A stretch of DNA of 64,000 nt from Bacteroidota bacterium (GCA_018816765.1 JAHIUX010000064.1:19564-83563); one strand, 5' to 3'. Positions 6,966-16,381 are shown, counted from the first letter of the stretch. A program made the numbers and translations. Notes: a model not told the origin generated them from the letters alone.

Positions 6966-8690
6966 TTATACGTTGTAACCACCTGGTATGGCGGCAATTA
7001 ATTTCTTTGTATAGGGTTTTTGCGGGAGGTGATACAAGCTATCGGCCTCACCCGTTTCTTCAATCTTACCATCCTTCATCACCAGGATGCGGTCCGACAT
7101 GAAACGGACAACAGCAAGGTCGTGTGAGATAAAAATGAAGGTCAGCCCAAGGGCTTTCTTCAGGCTGTTTAAGAGGTTGAGCACCTGCGCCTGAACCGAA
7201 ACATCGAGGGCCGACACTGATTCGTCGCAGACGATCAGGCGGGGTTCAACAGCGAGGGCGCGGGCAATGCAGATGCGCTGCCGCTGTCCGCCAGAAAACT
7301 CATGCGGGTAACGGTGGTAATGTGCGGCATCAAGGCCAACCTGCTGCAACAGCTCCAATACCTTTTGTCTGCGCCCGGATTCGTTGCCATGCAGGCGGTG
7401 AACTGTCATGGGCTCTTTGATGGCTTCGCCCACCGACATCCTTGGATTAAGGGAGGAGTAAGGGTCCTGAAACACGATTTGGATGTGTTTTCTGAATGCG
7501 CGCATTTGTCGGTCGGGTAGCAATATCAGCTTGTTTCCTTCAAAATCAATTTCTCCGTCTTCAGGCTCATTGAGCCTGAGCAAGGCGCGTCCGAGGCTGG
7601 TTTTACCACAGCCGGATTCGCCAACAAGACCGACGGTTTCGCCTGGGTAAACCTGAAAACTTACGCCATCAACGGCTTTTACCATTGGTGCTGAGCGCGA
7701 AAACAAGGTTTTTTTTATCGGAAACCAAACCTTCAGGTTGTTAACGCTAAGCAAGGGTGCCTGGGCATACATCTCCTGATGCCCGGCTTCTCTTTCGGCA
7801 GCACTTAACGACAGCTCCTTCCTGACCTGGGCTTCGCCCCCGGGCCATTTGCCGGCCAGAAACTCACTGACAACCGGCAAGCGTTTAAGCCTCACATCGT
7901 GAGGAGGCCTGCAAGCCAGCAGGCTTTGGGTGTAGGGGTGCTGTGGGTTGCGCATGATTGCTTCAGCCGTACCCTGTTCAACCACCCATCCTTTCTGCAT
8001 CACGGCAATATGGTCGGCCATGGCCGCTACCACAGCCAGATCGTGCGAAATAAACAGCATGCCCATTCCGGTTTCCGACTGTAGGTCTTTGAGCAAATCC
8101 AGGATACCGCGCTGGACTGTCACATCAAGAGCTGTTGTGGGCTCATCGGCAATGAGCAGTGAAGGATTGCATGAGATGGCCATTGCAATCATCACCCGCT
8201 GTTTTTGTCCGCCCGAAAGTTGATGCGGATAGGCATTATACATTTCCTTAACCCTTGGCAACTGCACCTTGCTGAACAACTGAAGAACCCTTTCGCGGGC
8301 GGCTTTGCGGCCAATGTGCCCGTGGGCCCTGATGGCTTCAGCAACCTGATAGCCACAGCTGTAAACCGGATTTAAGGAAGTCATGGGTTCCTGGAAAATC
8401 ATGGCCATGTCCGCACCACGCAGCTGTGACCATGCGCTGCCCGAAAGCTGCTGCAGTGAGCGGCCATCAAACAGGAGCTGGGCAGCCTGAATCCGCGCCT
8501 GCCGCTGCGGAAGCAGGTTCATCAGCGCGAGCGAAGTGACCGACTTTCCTGAGCCCGATTCACCAACAAAACCCAGGGTTTTTCCCGGCTCAAGCGTGAA
8601 ACTCACCTGCTGCACAGCCGGATTCCAACCTGTTTCGCCCAGGAAGCTCACCTGTAAATCATCCACCTGAAGCAATGTGCTTGTTGCCAT
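6966..8690 (-). CDS. Fused dual-ATPase ABC transporter subunit (oligopeptide/dipeptide type)
   Basis: Encodes 574 residues with two complete nucleotide-binding domains in tandem. Domain 1 has Walker A GESGSGKS near residue 42, signature LSGGQKQR near 158 and Walker B LLIADEPT. Domain 2 has GESGCGKT near 355, FSGGQRQR near 468 and Walker B LIVCDES. An oligo_HPY-type segment ([16 protein letters not shown]) follows each. This is the YejF/GsiA-like fusion of DppD and DppF and would energise import of peptides or similar solutes. No permease or binding protein gene is adjacent; these must be encoded elsewhere. Transcription continues into rnr. Confidence 0.93.
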   Translation of the reverse strand: MATSTLLQVDDLQVSFLGETGWNPAVQQVSFTLEPGKTLGFVGESGSGKSVTSLALMNLLPQRQARIQAAQLLFDGRSLQQLSGSAWSQLRGADMAMIFQEPMTSLNPVYSCGYQVAEAIRAHGHIGRKAARERVLQLFSKVQLPRVKEMYNAYPHQLSGGQKQRVMIAMAISCNPSLLIADEPTTALDVTVQRGILDLLKDLQSETGMGMLFISHDLAVVAAMADHIAVMQKGWVVEQGTAEAIMRNPQHPYTQSLLACRPPHDVRLKRLPVVSEFLAGKWPGGEAQVRKELSLSAAEREAGHQEMYAQAPLLSVNNLKVWFPIKKTLFSRSAPMVKAVDGVSFQVYPGETVGLVGESGCGKTSLGRALLRLNEPEDGEIDFEGNKLILLPDRQMRAFRKHIQIVFQDPYSSLNPRMSVGEAIKEPMTVHRLHGNESGRRQKVLELLQQVGLDAAHYHRYPHEFSGGQRQRICIARALAVEPRLIVCDESVSALDVSVQAQVLNLLNSLKKALGLTFIFISHDLAVVRFMSDRILVMKDGKIEETGEADSLYHLPQKPYTKKLIAAIPGGYNV

Positions 8691-8717
8691 AACTGGGTTC
8701 TTGCGGTATCAGCTGAA

Positions 8718-8725
8718 CAAAGGTA
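8718..8725 (-). promoter_or_regulatory. Predicted -7 element TACCTTTG for the ABC ATPase gene
   Basis: Exact TAnnTTTG match on the minus strand, 28 bp upstream of the ATG at 8690. It would drive the ABC ATPase-rnr unit. Confidence 0.6.
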
Positions 8726-8808
8726 AGCAAAAGCAGGGCAGCACAAAAATCAACTGCCTTATCGGATTTTGGTCATTTCTTCGTAAATTAGGATCGAATT
8801 TTTCCACC

Positions 8809-9504
8809 ATGCGTTTGCGATTCATTACCGACCTGGTCTCTTTGTTTTATCCTGAGGTTTGTGCCGCCTGCGGACACCTGCTCTTTGCACATGAAAAAAC
8901 CGTTTGCCTGTCGTGCCGACACCTGCTGGCCGACACCGGATACGAAGGCGTGCAGGATAATCCCGTAGCGCGCATGTATTGGGGAAGATGCAGGTTTGAG
9001 GCGGCCTGCGGCATATATTTTTTCAGTAAAAAAGGCAAGGTTCAACACCTCATCCATGAGTTAAAGTACAAAGGAAACCGCGAGGCTGGCCTTTTCCTGG
9101 GAACAGAAATGGGTAAGAAAATGGCAGCCTCTGCCCTGTATCAATCCGTTGATGTTGTCGTTCCTGTGCCCTTGCATCCAAAAAAAATCCATAAAAGAGG
9201 GTTTAACCAAAGTGAAATCATTGCACACGGCATTCAGGAAATCACCAGTTGGCCCGTCAGCACCGACAACCTCATCCGGTCGGTAGCCACAGCCACACAG
9301 ACAAAAAAATCAAGGACGGCCCGATGGGAGAACGTGAAGGATATATTCCTTTTGCAAAGACCAGGCGATTTAGCCGGAAAGCATGTGCTGCTTGTCGATG
9401 ACGTAATCACTACCGGTTCGACAATTGAAGCCTGTGCGATCGCCCTTTCGGCGGCACCCGGAATCAAAATCAGTGTTGCCGCTGCGGCCTGTGCCCCGGG
9501 TTAG
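8809..9504 (+). CDS. ComF family protein (phosphoribosyltransferase fold)
   Basis: Encodes 231 residues from MRLRFITDLV. The N-terminal four-cysteine zinc-binding module is visible (CAAC near residue 20 and CLSC near 38), followed by a PRTase domain with VDVVVPVPLHPKKIHKRGFNQSE near residue 120 and the PRPP-binding loop LLVDDVITTGST near 195. ComF proteins take part in natural DNA uptake in several bacteria, and this Zn-finger plus PRTase layout is diagnostic. A longer in-frame extension upstream has no family similarity and overlaps the divergent ABC gene, so the internal ATG was chosen. Confidence 0.9.
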   Translation: MRLRFITDLVSLFYPEVCAACGHLLFAHEKTVCLSCRHLLADTGYEGVQDNPVARMYWGRCRFEAACGIYFFSKKGKVQHLIHELKYKGNREAGLFLGTEMGKKMAASALYQSVDVVVPVPLHPKKIHKRGFNQSEIIAHGIQEITSWPVSTDNLIRSVATATQTKKSRTARWENVKDIFLLQRPGDLAGKHVLLVDDVITTGSTIEACAIALSAAPGIKISVAAAACAPG

Positions 9505-9551
9505 GTGCACCGGATTCCGGCATAAAACGCCGTACTAATTACCCGCTTGGG

Positions 9552-10181
9552 TCATTGCCTCAGAAAATAATGCTCAGGCTTCAGTGGAATGGTATCCTTT
9601 TCCCTTCCCTCTTTGATCAGCTGCTGGTTGTAGTTGTAGCGGTTGCGCTCAAGCCTTCGCTGCAACCTTGCCATTTCGTTGAAATAGTCGTACAGGGCCT
9701 GAACAGGTCCCTTGATGGTAAGGGGCACCGGCTTCAGGTAAAGGATTGAATTTTCGAGTTCTTCGTTGATTCTTTCCAGTTCAACAGGTTTTATGGTCGT
9801 CATATTGACAAACAAGTACTTGAAGGTGGGCCAGTCATAAAAAGAGTGGATCACCACCTCCTCCATTTTCACCGTATCCTTGACAAGCAATACGAGCATT
9901 TCGTTGTCCTCTTTGGGCAGATCCTGATCGAGGTGCAAAATCCGGTGCCTGAAACCCAAGGAACTAAACCATAAGGAATCGTCGGTGAAACAACTGATGG
10001 CAAATTTACCGTCGTTGTCAGATATGGTTCCCCTGCGGGCTTGTTTGCTGATTATGTGAACATTGGGAAGGGCCAGGAGGCTGTCGGCCGAACGCACTGT
10101 GCCTTTCACAATGCATTTTTCCTGTGACCTACCCAGAAAAGGCAGCAGCAGCAAACAACATAAAATTAACCTGATGTGCAA
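9552..10181 (-). CDS. Exported carboxypeptidase-regulatory-like domain protein
   Basis: Encodes 209 residues. Signal peptide residues 1-19 end at GRSQ. A CarboxypepD_reg-like domain follows (KGTVRSADSLLALPNVHI, DNDGKFAISCFTDDSLWFSSLGF), then a helical, charged C-terminal half with NEMARLQRRLERNRYNYNQQL. This matches a common Bacteroidota family of single-domain exported proteins that are otherwise uncharacterised. It stands alone between ComF (convergent) and the EEP hydrolase (divergent). Confidence 0.85.
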   Translation of the reverse strand: MHIRLILCCLLLLPFLGRSQEKCIVKGTVRSADSLLALPNVHIISKQARRGTISDNDGKFAISCFTDDSLWFSSLGFRHRILHLDQDLPKEDNEMLVLLVKDTVKMEEVVIHSFYDWPTFKYLFVNMTTIKPVELERINEELENSILYLKPVPLTIKGPVQALYDYFNEMARLQRRLERNRYNYNQQLIKEGREKDTIPLKPEHYFLRQ

Positions 10182-10365
10182 GGATGTTGAATATTTGGCT
10201 AAGATACCATGAACTTGCTTTTCGGGCTTGTATGCGGTTGATAAAAAATGTTAATCGGGCGTGAATTTTAGCCCAGTGACGGAAAAAGCACCGATGACTT
10301 TACAAAATGCGTAATTTTAACGACGAATCAACCATTTATTCATGTGAAATTCAACAAAGTGCCAG

Positions 10366-11427
10366 ATGAAAAAAGTAATTCTGCCCATTGGCCTCCTGCT
10401 GCTTGGCCTTATCATGTTCTTTGGTTTGTTTCTGGTCTATGTCAGCATTACCGATTTTACTCCCGATGATATGGAACAACTACGGATAAAAAGGCGCGAT
10501 AATCCCACCACCATTGCCAAAACTGATTTCACCATCATGACCTGGAACATAGGTTATGCAGGATTGGGACATGAGATGGACTTCTTTTATGATGGGGGGA
10601 AAAAAGTCAGGGCAACAAAAGAGCAATCGGCGGCCTATCTTGGATCTGTCAAGGCATTCCTTGCCGATGAGCACGCTACCAATTTTATCCTGTTACAGGA
10701 AGTTGACATAAAGGCCAAGCGGTCATACAGGGTAAATCAACGGCAAATACTGACAGATGTTTTATACCATGACGATGTGGTAAGCGCTGTCAATTACCAG
10801 ATTCCCTTTGTTCCGGTGCCGCTTTTCAGGCCCATGGGGCAGGTAAAGGCCGGTATGATGACCTTTGCCCGGTTTGAGCCAACAGTGGCCATCAGGCATG
10901 CCTATCCGTCGATTGCCGGCTGGCCTGAGCGGCTGTTTCTGCTTGACCGTTGTTTTATTGAAACCCGCTTTGCCATGCAGAATGGCAAAGAGCTTGTACT
11001 GATCAACACCCACAACTCAGCCTTTGTCGATGATCAGTCGCTGATGCAGCAGGAACTTGATGTGATTGCCGGTATGATGACTGCCGAATATGAAAAAGGA
11101 AATTATGTGGTGGCCGGGGGCGACTGGAATATGAATCCTCCCGATTTTGAACCTTTAAACGATTACCGTGGCAACCGCTATGTGCCCGCAGAGGTTTCAA
11201 TACCTGCCTCGATGCTTGCCCCTGACTGGCAATATGCCTTTGATGCTTCCGTTCCTTCAAACAGGCACCTCGATGAGCCCTATACCAAAGGAGAAACAGG
11301 CACAACAACCCTCGACTTTTTTATCCTTTCACCCAACATTGAGTTGATCAGCGTTGAGACACGTGACCTGGGATTTGAATTCAGCGACCACAATCCGGTG
11401 ATTATGCGCATAGCTCCCCGATTGTAG
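10366..11427 (+). CDS. Endonuclease/exonuclease/phosphatase (EEP) family hydrolase
   Basis: Encodes 353 residues. The first 28 residues form an uncleaved anchor or signal (LPIGLLLLGLIMFFGLFLVYV). The EEP catalytic set is complete: TWNIGYAG near residue 60, LLQEVD near 110, NTHNSAF near 213, GGDWNMNP near 253 and FSDHNPVI near 345. Such enzymes cleave phosphodiester bonds in DNA, phospholipids or phosphoinositides; the substrate cannot be named from sequence. The location outside the cytoplasmic membrane is inferred from the N-terminal segment. Confidence 0.88.
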   Translation: MKKVILPIGLLLLGLIMFFGLFLVYVSITDFTPDDMEQLRIKRRDNPTTIAKTDFTIMTWNIGYAGLGHEMDFFYDGGKKVRATKEQSAAYLGSVKAFLADEHATNFILLQEVDIKAKRSYRVNQRQILTDVLYHDDVVSAVNYQIPFVPVPLFRPMGQVKAGMMTFARFEPTVAIRHAYPSIAGWPERLFLLDRCFIETRFAMQNGKELVLINTHNSAFVDDQSLMQQELDVIAGMMTAEYEKGNYVVAGGDWNMNPPDFEPLNDYRGNRYVPAEVSIPASMLAPDWQYAFDASVPSNRHLDEPYTKGETGTTTLDFFILSPNIELISVETRDLGFEFSDHNPVIMRIAPRL

Positions 11428-11542
11428 CACTATTACAAATGATCTGTTGACCTTGTTTCAGCAGAAAATAATTGTGCCGGTTTGGTTGACAGCTTCGGAT
11501 TTCATGTTTACCTTGCAGCATTATTAACCAACACAAAAAACA

Positions 11543-11959
11543 ATGGGACTTGTTGCTGAATTTAAAACATTTGCCATGCGCGGCAATGTCATGGACATGG
11601 CTGTGGGTATTATCATTGGCGGAGCTTTTGGGAAAATAATCTCGTCATTTGTCAACGATGTCATAATGCCGCCCATCGGGATATTGGTGGGAGGGGTCGA
11701 TTTCAGCGACATCAGGCTTACCCTGAAAGCAGCAGTGATGAACGGGGCTGAAATTGTGAATCCCGCCGTTACGCTCAACATCGGGAATTTCGTCAATACC
11801 GTCATCGACTTTCTGATCATCGCTTTCGCCATTTTCATGATGATCAAGGCCATGAACAATATGAAGAAAAAAGAAGATGCAAAACCTGCACCTCCCCCTC
11901 CCGGCCCATCAAACGAAGAAAAATTACTGGCCGAAATCCGCGATTTATTGAAAAAATAG
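11543..11959 (+). CDS. mscL: Large-conductance mechanosensitive channel MscL
   Basis: Encodes 138 residues, the usual length. The MscL signature is clear: [26 protein letters not shown] forms the N-terminal amphipathic helix and TM1 pore, [10 protein letters not shown] follows, and TM2 is [20 protein letters not shown] near residues 85-105. A PAPPPPGP linker leads to the charged C-terminal helix bundle [14 protein letters not shown]. It opens on membrane tension to protect against hypo-osmotic shock. Single gene, closed by the terminator at 11975-12012. Confidence 0.97.
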   Translation: MGLVAEFKTFAMRGNVMDMAVGIIIGGAFGKIISSFVNDVIMPPIGILVGGVDFSDIRLTLKAAVMNGAEIVNPAVTLNIGNFVNTVIDFLIIAFAIFMMIKAMNNMKKKEDAKPAPPPPGPSNEEKLLAEIRDLLKK

Positions 11960-11974
11960 CGCTTCACAGGCAAC

Positions 11975-12012
11975 AAAAAATCAGGCTGTCATTAAGTGAC
12001 GGCCTGATTTTT
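11975..12012 (+). terminator. Terminator of mscL
   Basis: Arms AAAAAATCAGGC and GCCTGATTTTT flank a 15-base loop and end in five T residues, 15 bp after the mscL stop. Confidence 0.85.
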
Positions 12013-12035
12013 CCGTACATACATCCCGCTTGGTC

Positions 12036-12051
12036 AACTAATTTTTTAGTT
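12036..12051. promoter_or_regulatory. BlaI-operator-like palindrome at the distal end of the blaI-blaR operon
   Basis: AACTA-N6-TAGTT, extended to a perfect TCAACTAA-N4-TTAGTTGA (12034-12053), with an outer ATCCCG/CGGGAT pairing. The core and spacing equal those of the two operators upstream of blaI. It lies between mscL and the 3' end of the M56 gene and may instead be part of that gene's terminator stem. Confidence 0.45.
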
Positions 12052-12072
12052 GAACGGGATAAAAAAAATGAC

Positions 12073-13362
12073 CTATTGAAGGGCAAACCTGATCGGGAGG
12101 TTAAAGGAAACCCTCACGGCCTTGCCGCGCTGACGGCCCGGCGTCCATTTGGGCATTGATTCAACCACACGAATGGCTTCTTCGTCGCATCCACCACCGA
12201 TACCCCTAAGCACCTTTACATTACTAACCGAGCCATCGGTTTCAATCACAAACTGAACAAACACCTTGCCTTGAATGGTATCGCGTTTTGCAGTTTCAGG
12301 ATAGGTAATGTTTGAAGCAATAAACTTCATCATGGCTTCCATTCCGCCATTGTATTCCGGCATTTGCTCAACCACGGTGAACACCTCATCAGTTGCTTCT
12401 TCTGTTTGTGTGTCCATTGTCTGTTCCACTGCCTCTGTAACTGCAGGCTGCTGGGCAGTGTTGCTTTCGCTGCCTGGGTTTTTTTGCTGGCACGATTGCA
12501 CTGCGGCGGCCATCAGTACCACAGCGGCAATGGCAGCCATCATCAACCAGCTTCTCACAGGCCGATGCGGAGATTTTCTGTTCATCATAAGCATACGTTT
12601 TTTAATGAGTGATAAATTAAACGGATTCGTTATTGGTATCAGCCCACCCGTAAAGCTCAGCTCAACAAGTGTTTTCTGATAATCAATCTTTTCAATCTGA
12701 CGGATGGCAATGGCATCGGCTTCAAATTCATGCATGGCCTTCAGTTCGCTGCGTAAAAAATAAACGGCCGGATGGAACCAGAATAGTACCTTCAGGAATT
12801 CGTAAAACAGGACGTCAGCAGAATGCAACCTATGGTAATGCGCCCGTTCATGGGCCAGTATCGCTTCATAATGGGGCAGCTTTTCCAGTCCGCCGGGAAC
12901 AAACACCCACGAAAAAAATGAAAACGGGCTGGTGTTTTCGTTGCTTGCGATGAGTTTTATGTCTCCATCGGCTACAGGCCGGCTGCGCCTGATGAGCAAT
13001 CCGATTCGTAGCAGGCGCATCACAAACAACAGGGCCATGATGCTGCTGATGAACAGAAACAGTTCCCAGATTACCGCATGGTGAACCACCACTTCACCAA
13101 ACTGATCCGATGTGCTGTTTACCCGCTTGGCTGCCCTGACCACAATTTCGGGCAGCAGCATGCCGGGCTGTTGGGTGCTGGTACTGGCAGCAAAAAAATC
13201 AGCCGGAATAAAACCTAAAACCAGCGAAAGCGCTCCTGCACCAAGGATAAAAAAGCGGTTATACATGGCTTGAGGCGACTTACGCAGCAACAGCAAATAA
13301 CCTGCCGCAAACAGCATCAGGTACAATGAAGCACGGATCATAAAGGCGATTATGGCTTCCAT
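12073..13362 (-). CDS. BlaR1/MecR1-like M56 sensor peptidase with C-terminal TonB domain
   Basis: Encodes 429 residues from MEAIIAFMIR. Several membrane segments span residues 1-120. The zinc site HERAH (in ILAHERAHYHRLHSADVL, near residue 180) with downstream E-F-E-A-D defines peptidase family M56. A transmembrane helix near residue 290 (SWLMMAAIAAVVLMAAAV) precedes a Gln/Thr/Glu-rich linker and a TonB C-terminal-like domain (GGMEAMMKFIASNITYP, GKVFVQFVIETDGSV, KWTPGRQRGKAV). By analogy with BlaR1 it would sense an envelope signal and trigger cleavage of the BlaI-like repressor. Paired with blaI, 10 bp apart. No beta-lactamase gene is nearby and no penicillin-binding sensor domain is present. 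Confidence 0.9.
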   Translation of the reverse strand: MEAIIAFMIRASLYLMLFAAGYLLLLRKSPQAMYNRFFILGAGALSLVLGFIPADFFAASTSTQQPGMLLPEIVVRAAKRVNSTSDQFGEVVVHHAVIWELFLFISSIMALLFVMRLLRIGLLIRRSRPVADGDIKLIASNENTSPFSFFSWVFVPGGLEKLPHYEAILAHERAHYHRLHSADVLFYEFLKVLFWFHPAVYFLRSELKAMHEFEADAIAIRQIEKIDYQKTLVELSFTGGLIPITNPFNLSLIKKRMLMMNRKSPHRPVRSWLMMAAIAAVVLMAAAVQSCQQKNPGSESNTAQQPAVTEAVEQTMDTQTEEATDEVFTVVEQMPEYNGGMEAMMKFIASNITYPETAKRDTIQGKVFVQFVIETDGSVSNVKVLRGIGGGCDEEAIRVVESMPKWTPGRQRGKAVRVSFNLPIRFALQ

Positions 13363-13372
13363 GGCTGCCGGT

Positions 13373-13750
13373 TTATTTGCGTTCCTTTTGTTTGATTTCA
13401 GTATCAATGATTTCCTTTAGGGCTTCCAGCTCAGCAATGCTCAGGCCCTTTTCACGCGAAAAAAACGACACCATCTGGCCCATTGAATTACTGAAATAGT
13501 TATTGAGTAAGCTTTTCGATACAAACCTGGTGTACTCTTTCTTGTCGATAAGTGGATAATATTCATGTGTTTTGCCAAAGGCCGTATGCCCCACAAACCC
13601 CTTCCGCTCCAGTATCCTGATGATTGTCGATACTGTGTTGTACGCCGGTTTGGGCGCTGGCAGCTGGTCAAGCAAATCGTTCACAAAGCCCTTTTTAAGC
13701 TTCCAAAGCACCTGCATGATCTGTTCTTCCGCCTTCGTGAGTTCTTTCAT
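13373..13750 (-). CDS. blaI: BlaI/MecI/CopY family transcriptional repressor
   Basis: Encodes 125 residues, normal for the family. A winged helix-turn-helix lies in residues 1-75 (LTKAEEQIMQVLWKLKKGFVNDLLDQLP, then TVSTIIRILERKGFVGHTAFGKTHEYYPL). The C-terminal helices form the dimer region with the site expected to be cut by the partner protease. It is the first gene of a two-gene operon with the M56 sensor and is probably autoregulated through the two palindromes just upstream. Confidence 0.93.
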   Translation of the reverse strand: MKELTKAEEQIMQVLWKLKKGFVNDLLDQLPAPKPAYNTVSTIIRILERKGFVGHTAFGKTHEYYPLIDKKEYTRFVSKSLLNNYFSNSMGQMVSFFSREKGLSIAELEALKEIIDTEIKQKERK

Positions 13751-13755
13751 GGGTT

Positions 13756-13771
13756 AACTAGGTGTATAGTT
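13756..13771. promoter_or_regulatory. BlaI-type operator O1
   Basis: AACTA-N6-TAGTT, 5 bp upstream of the blaI ATG, with the same half-sites and spacing as the neighbouring perfect palindrome. The centres of the two lie 20 bp apart, about two helical turns. Confidence 0.6.
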
Positions 13772-13775
13772 CATT

Positions 13776-13791
13776 AACTAATTATTTAGTT
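13776..13791. promoter_or_regulatory. BlaI-type operator O2
   Basis: AACTA-N6-TAGTT, which extends to a perfect 8-bp palindrome TTAACTAA-N4-TTAGTTAA (13774-13793). It sits just downstream of a -7-like element, where a bound repressor would block initiation. Confidence 0.75.
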
Positions 13792-13801
13792 AATTATTGT
13801 G

Positions 13802-13809
13802 CAATGATA
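13802..13809 (-). promoter_or_regulatory. Possible -7 element of blaI (TATCATTG)
   Basis: The minus strand reads TATCATTG, one mismatch from TAnnTTTG. The transcription start would fall next to operator O2. The same variant octamer occurs upstream of atpB. Confidence 0.45.
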
Positions 13810-13863
13810 CTACAATTGTTTGCTGTTGTCAAATTATTTTTCATGCCTTGTATTTTTTTCTGA

Positions 13864-13899
13864 AAAAAACCCGTGGACCGCCATTCGCCTGTCCACGGG
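13864..13899 (-). terminator. Terminator of the MacAB-like operon
   Basis: Arms CCCGTGGAC and GTCCACGGG are perfect and are followed on the minus strand by seven T residues. The hairpin lies 25 bp past the stop of the adaptor gene. Confidence 0.9.
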
Positions 13900-13923
13900 C
13901 ACCAAACCAACACAACAAAACTA

Positions 13924-15006
13924 CTATTGGGCAGCAGCCTTAATTTTGTCTGACATGCTTAATCCCTCGAGCACCTCAATCATCAGGCCGTCGGAAAGTC
14001 CGGTTTTGATCACCCGTTTTTCATAGGTCTGCGGTGCTGTTTCTATTTCCACAAAGGTGGTATCTCCATCGAAATGCAGCAGGTTTTCGCTAATGGCCAA
14101 CACACTGTCGCGGCGTTCGAGCACGATGTCGGCATTGGCGCTGTAGCCTGCGCGGATAAACTGGTTCTCTTTAAGCACCACGTCAGCCCTGATTTCGAAC
14201 TGAATGGCCCCGTTTTCAGAAACACCTTTGGGGGCAATCCGTTCGAGTGTCGCGGTGAACTTGTCGGCATCGATGGCGCCGATGGAAAGGATGAGTTCCA
14301 TCCCTTCGCGGATTTTGCCTACTTCCGACTCATCCACTTTTCCTTCGAAGATCATTTCACTCATATCGGCCACCGTGGCAATGGTTGTGCCGTCATTGAA
14401 GGTGTTGCTTTCAATGACCGAGTTGCCTTCTTCAACCGGAACCGCCAGCACCATTCCGCTGATGGTCGACCGAATCAGGGTGTTTGTGACCTGGCCGGCT
14501 TTTTTGGTGGCGCCTTCGCGGATGAGCTGCAAATTATCCTCAGCGGCATCAACTTCTTCTTTTGCCGTGCGGAAGGCAATCTCGTAACCCAGGTATTCCG
14601 CTTCAGGAACCACGCTCTTTTCAAACAATTCCTTGTAGCGCAAATAGTTCTTCCGCGCTTCTTCCAGCTGAATTTCGGAGCGCTTTACACGCGACTCCGC
14701 ATTGTTGAGGTTGATCATGTCAGGAATGATCTTGACCCTTGCGATCAAGGCGTCTTTTTTGATCATGTCGCCCGGTTCAACAAAGATTTCTTCAATGATG
14801 CCCGAAACCTTGGGTTTAATTTCGATTTCCTTGCGGGGAACAACAGATCCTGTGGCGACGGTTTTCTTAATGATATCGGTCTTTTGCGGGCCAACAGTGC
14901 TGTAAACAACAGGCTTTGCCTGTGATTTTTCATACAGGTAAAAAATGGTTCCTACAAAAATGGCAACTACAACAACAGCTGCAACTATTTTAAGGGTGGT
15001 TTTCAT
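13924..15006 (-). CDS. Efflux periplasmic adaptor (MacA/HlyD-like membrane fusion protein)
   Basis: Encodes 360 residues. An N-terminal membrane anchor (residues 6-24) is followed by a lipoyl-like half-motif (GSVVPRKEIEIKPKVSGIIEEIFVEPGDMIKKDALIARV, residues 53-92), an alpha-helical hairpin rich in Glu and Arg (about 100-165), the second lipoyl half (STISGMVLAVPVEEGNSV) and beta-barrel and membrane-proximal domains. Adaptors of this type link an inner-membrane ABC pump to an outer-membrane TolC channel. It is the last gene of the operon after the ATPase and two permeases. No TolC homologue is present in the window. Confidence 0.92.
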   Translation of the reverse strand: MKTTLKIVAAVVVVAIFVGTIFYLYEKSQAKPVVYSTVGPQKTDIIKKTVATGSVVPRKEIEIKPKVSGIIEEIFVEPGDMIKKDALIARVKIIPDMINLNNAESRVKRSEIQLEEARKNYLRYKELFEKSVVPEAEYLGYEIAFRTAKEEVDAAEDNLQLIREGATKKAGQVTNTLIRSTISGMVLAVPVEEGNSVIESNTFNDGTTIATVADMSEMIFEGKVDESEVGKIREGMELILSIGAIDADKFTATLERIAPKGVSENGAIQFEIRADVVLKENQFIRAGYSANADIVLERRDSVLAISENLLHFDGDTTFVEIETAPQTYEKRVIKTGLSDGLMIEVLEGLSMSDKIKAAAQ

Positions 15007-15046
15007 GATTGTGTCAATTTCACTGATTTATACTGATTTATATTCA

Positions 15047-16312
15047 TTATTCGTAACGCAGGGCATCGATCGGTTTTATGCTCACGGCCCTTTTTGCAGG
15101 TATCAATCCGGCAAGCAGACCAGATACAACCAGGATCAACAAGGCAGTGATGGCCACCTTAAAGTCGATGGTGGGGTTCAAAAACATGGTTTGGCCATCG
15201 GAAGGAACTGGCAGGTTTTTGTTGATGAGCTCGATGATCACCACACCAAGCACAAGGCCGAAATAGCCTGCAATGGTGGTTAAAAACACCGATTCGGTCA
15301 CAATCTGCGTGATCACCTTCGCCGGTGAGGCACCAAGTGCCCGCATGATCCCAATTTCCTTTGTGCGCTCCTTGACAATCACCAGCATGATGTTGCTGAT
15401 GCCAATAACACCCGCCATGAGTGTCCCAATGCCCACAACCCAGATCAGGCCACTGATGCCGGCAAACAACCCTGACATCTGCCTGAACTGTTTGTCGAGG
15501 TTAAAATAGCCAATGGCCCTGTCGTCTTCAGGGGCCACCTTGTGTCTTTCCTTGAGCAAAGTTTTGGCCTTTTCCTCGATGATGGTAACCGGAATACCCG
15601 GTTTTGAAGTCATGGCAAACCACCCGACGATGTCGCCATAATTAAAGGCCTGTTGCAAGGTGGTGAAAGGCAGGTGGATGCTTTGCTCCTTGTCGCCGCC
15701 AAAATTCATGTTCTGGTTTTTAGGGGTAAACAACCCAATCACCTGAAAATAAATGCCATTGATCCGAATGTATTTGCCGATTGGATCCTCTCCTTTTTCG
15801 AAGAGTACCTCGTAAACCCTTTTCCCGATCACGGCTACTTTGCGCTTTTGTTCAATGTCGATCTGGTTGATAAACCGTCCCATGGGCAGGTTCACCGGAT
15901 CAATCAGGTTCCATTCAGGATAGTCGCCATACACGCTGAAAGCTCCGGCCTTGTCGTTTCTGACCACATTGTTGCCGCTGTTGCGTCCGCCGCCTTCGAG
16001 CCGTGGTGACAACACTGCCAATTCGGCGATATTGTCCTTGAGCGCCTTGATGTCGTCATTCCGGTAGTAAAACCTCCGGTTACGCGGCAGGCCCTTGTAG
16101 GGAATGGTTGTGGGCCTCGTCCACATGAACACGCTGTTGGTGGCAAAATCACCCATGCCGTACATAACACCATGTTCGAGCCCGCTTCCCGAGCCCAACA
16201 TGATCATCAGCATGAAGATGCCCCAAAACACACCAAAAGCCGTAAGTGTTGTGCGAAGTTTATTTTTCGAAAGGCTACTCCATATTTCCTGCCACCGATC
16301 GCGATCAAACAT
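15047..16312 (-). CDS. MacB-like ABC transporter permease (second copy)
   Basis: Encodes 421 residues. TM1 near residues 20-45 is followed by a large MacB_PCD periplasmic domain (about 50-270) and the FtsX three-helix core with VKERTKEIGIMRALGASPAKV near residue 315 and AKRAVSIKPIDALRYE at the C-terminus. This is the mechanotransmission type of ABC permease. It shares layout with the next permease upstream (16382-17614); the two probably form a heterodimer driven by the separate ATPase. Confidence 0.93.
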   Translation of the reverse strand: MFDRDRWQEIWSSLSKNKLRTTLTAFGVFWGIFMLMIMLGSGSGLEHGVMYGMGDFATNSVFMWTRPTTIPYKGLPRNRRFYYRNDDIKALKDNIAELAVLSPRLEGGGRNSGNNVVRNDKAGAFSVYGDYPEWNLIDPVNLPMGRFINQIDIEQKRKVAVIGKRVYEVLFEKGEDPIGKYIRINGIYFQVIGLFTPKNQNMNFGGDKEQSIHLPFTTLQQAFNYGDIVGWFAMTSKPGIPVTIIEEKAKTLLKERHKVAPEDDRAIGYFNLDKQFRQMSGLFAGISGLIWVVGIGTLMAGVIGISNIMLVIVKERTKEIGIMRALGASPAKVITQIVTESVFLTTIAGYFGLVLGVVIIELINKNLPVPSDGQTMFLNPTIDFKVAITALLILVVSGLLAGLIPAKRAVSIKPIDALRYE

Positions 16313-16381
16313 GCTTATTGATTTTATTCTGTTACTTTCTTTTGTTCATTATTACTTCCACTCCGGCTGGCCAACACTGGC

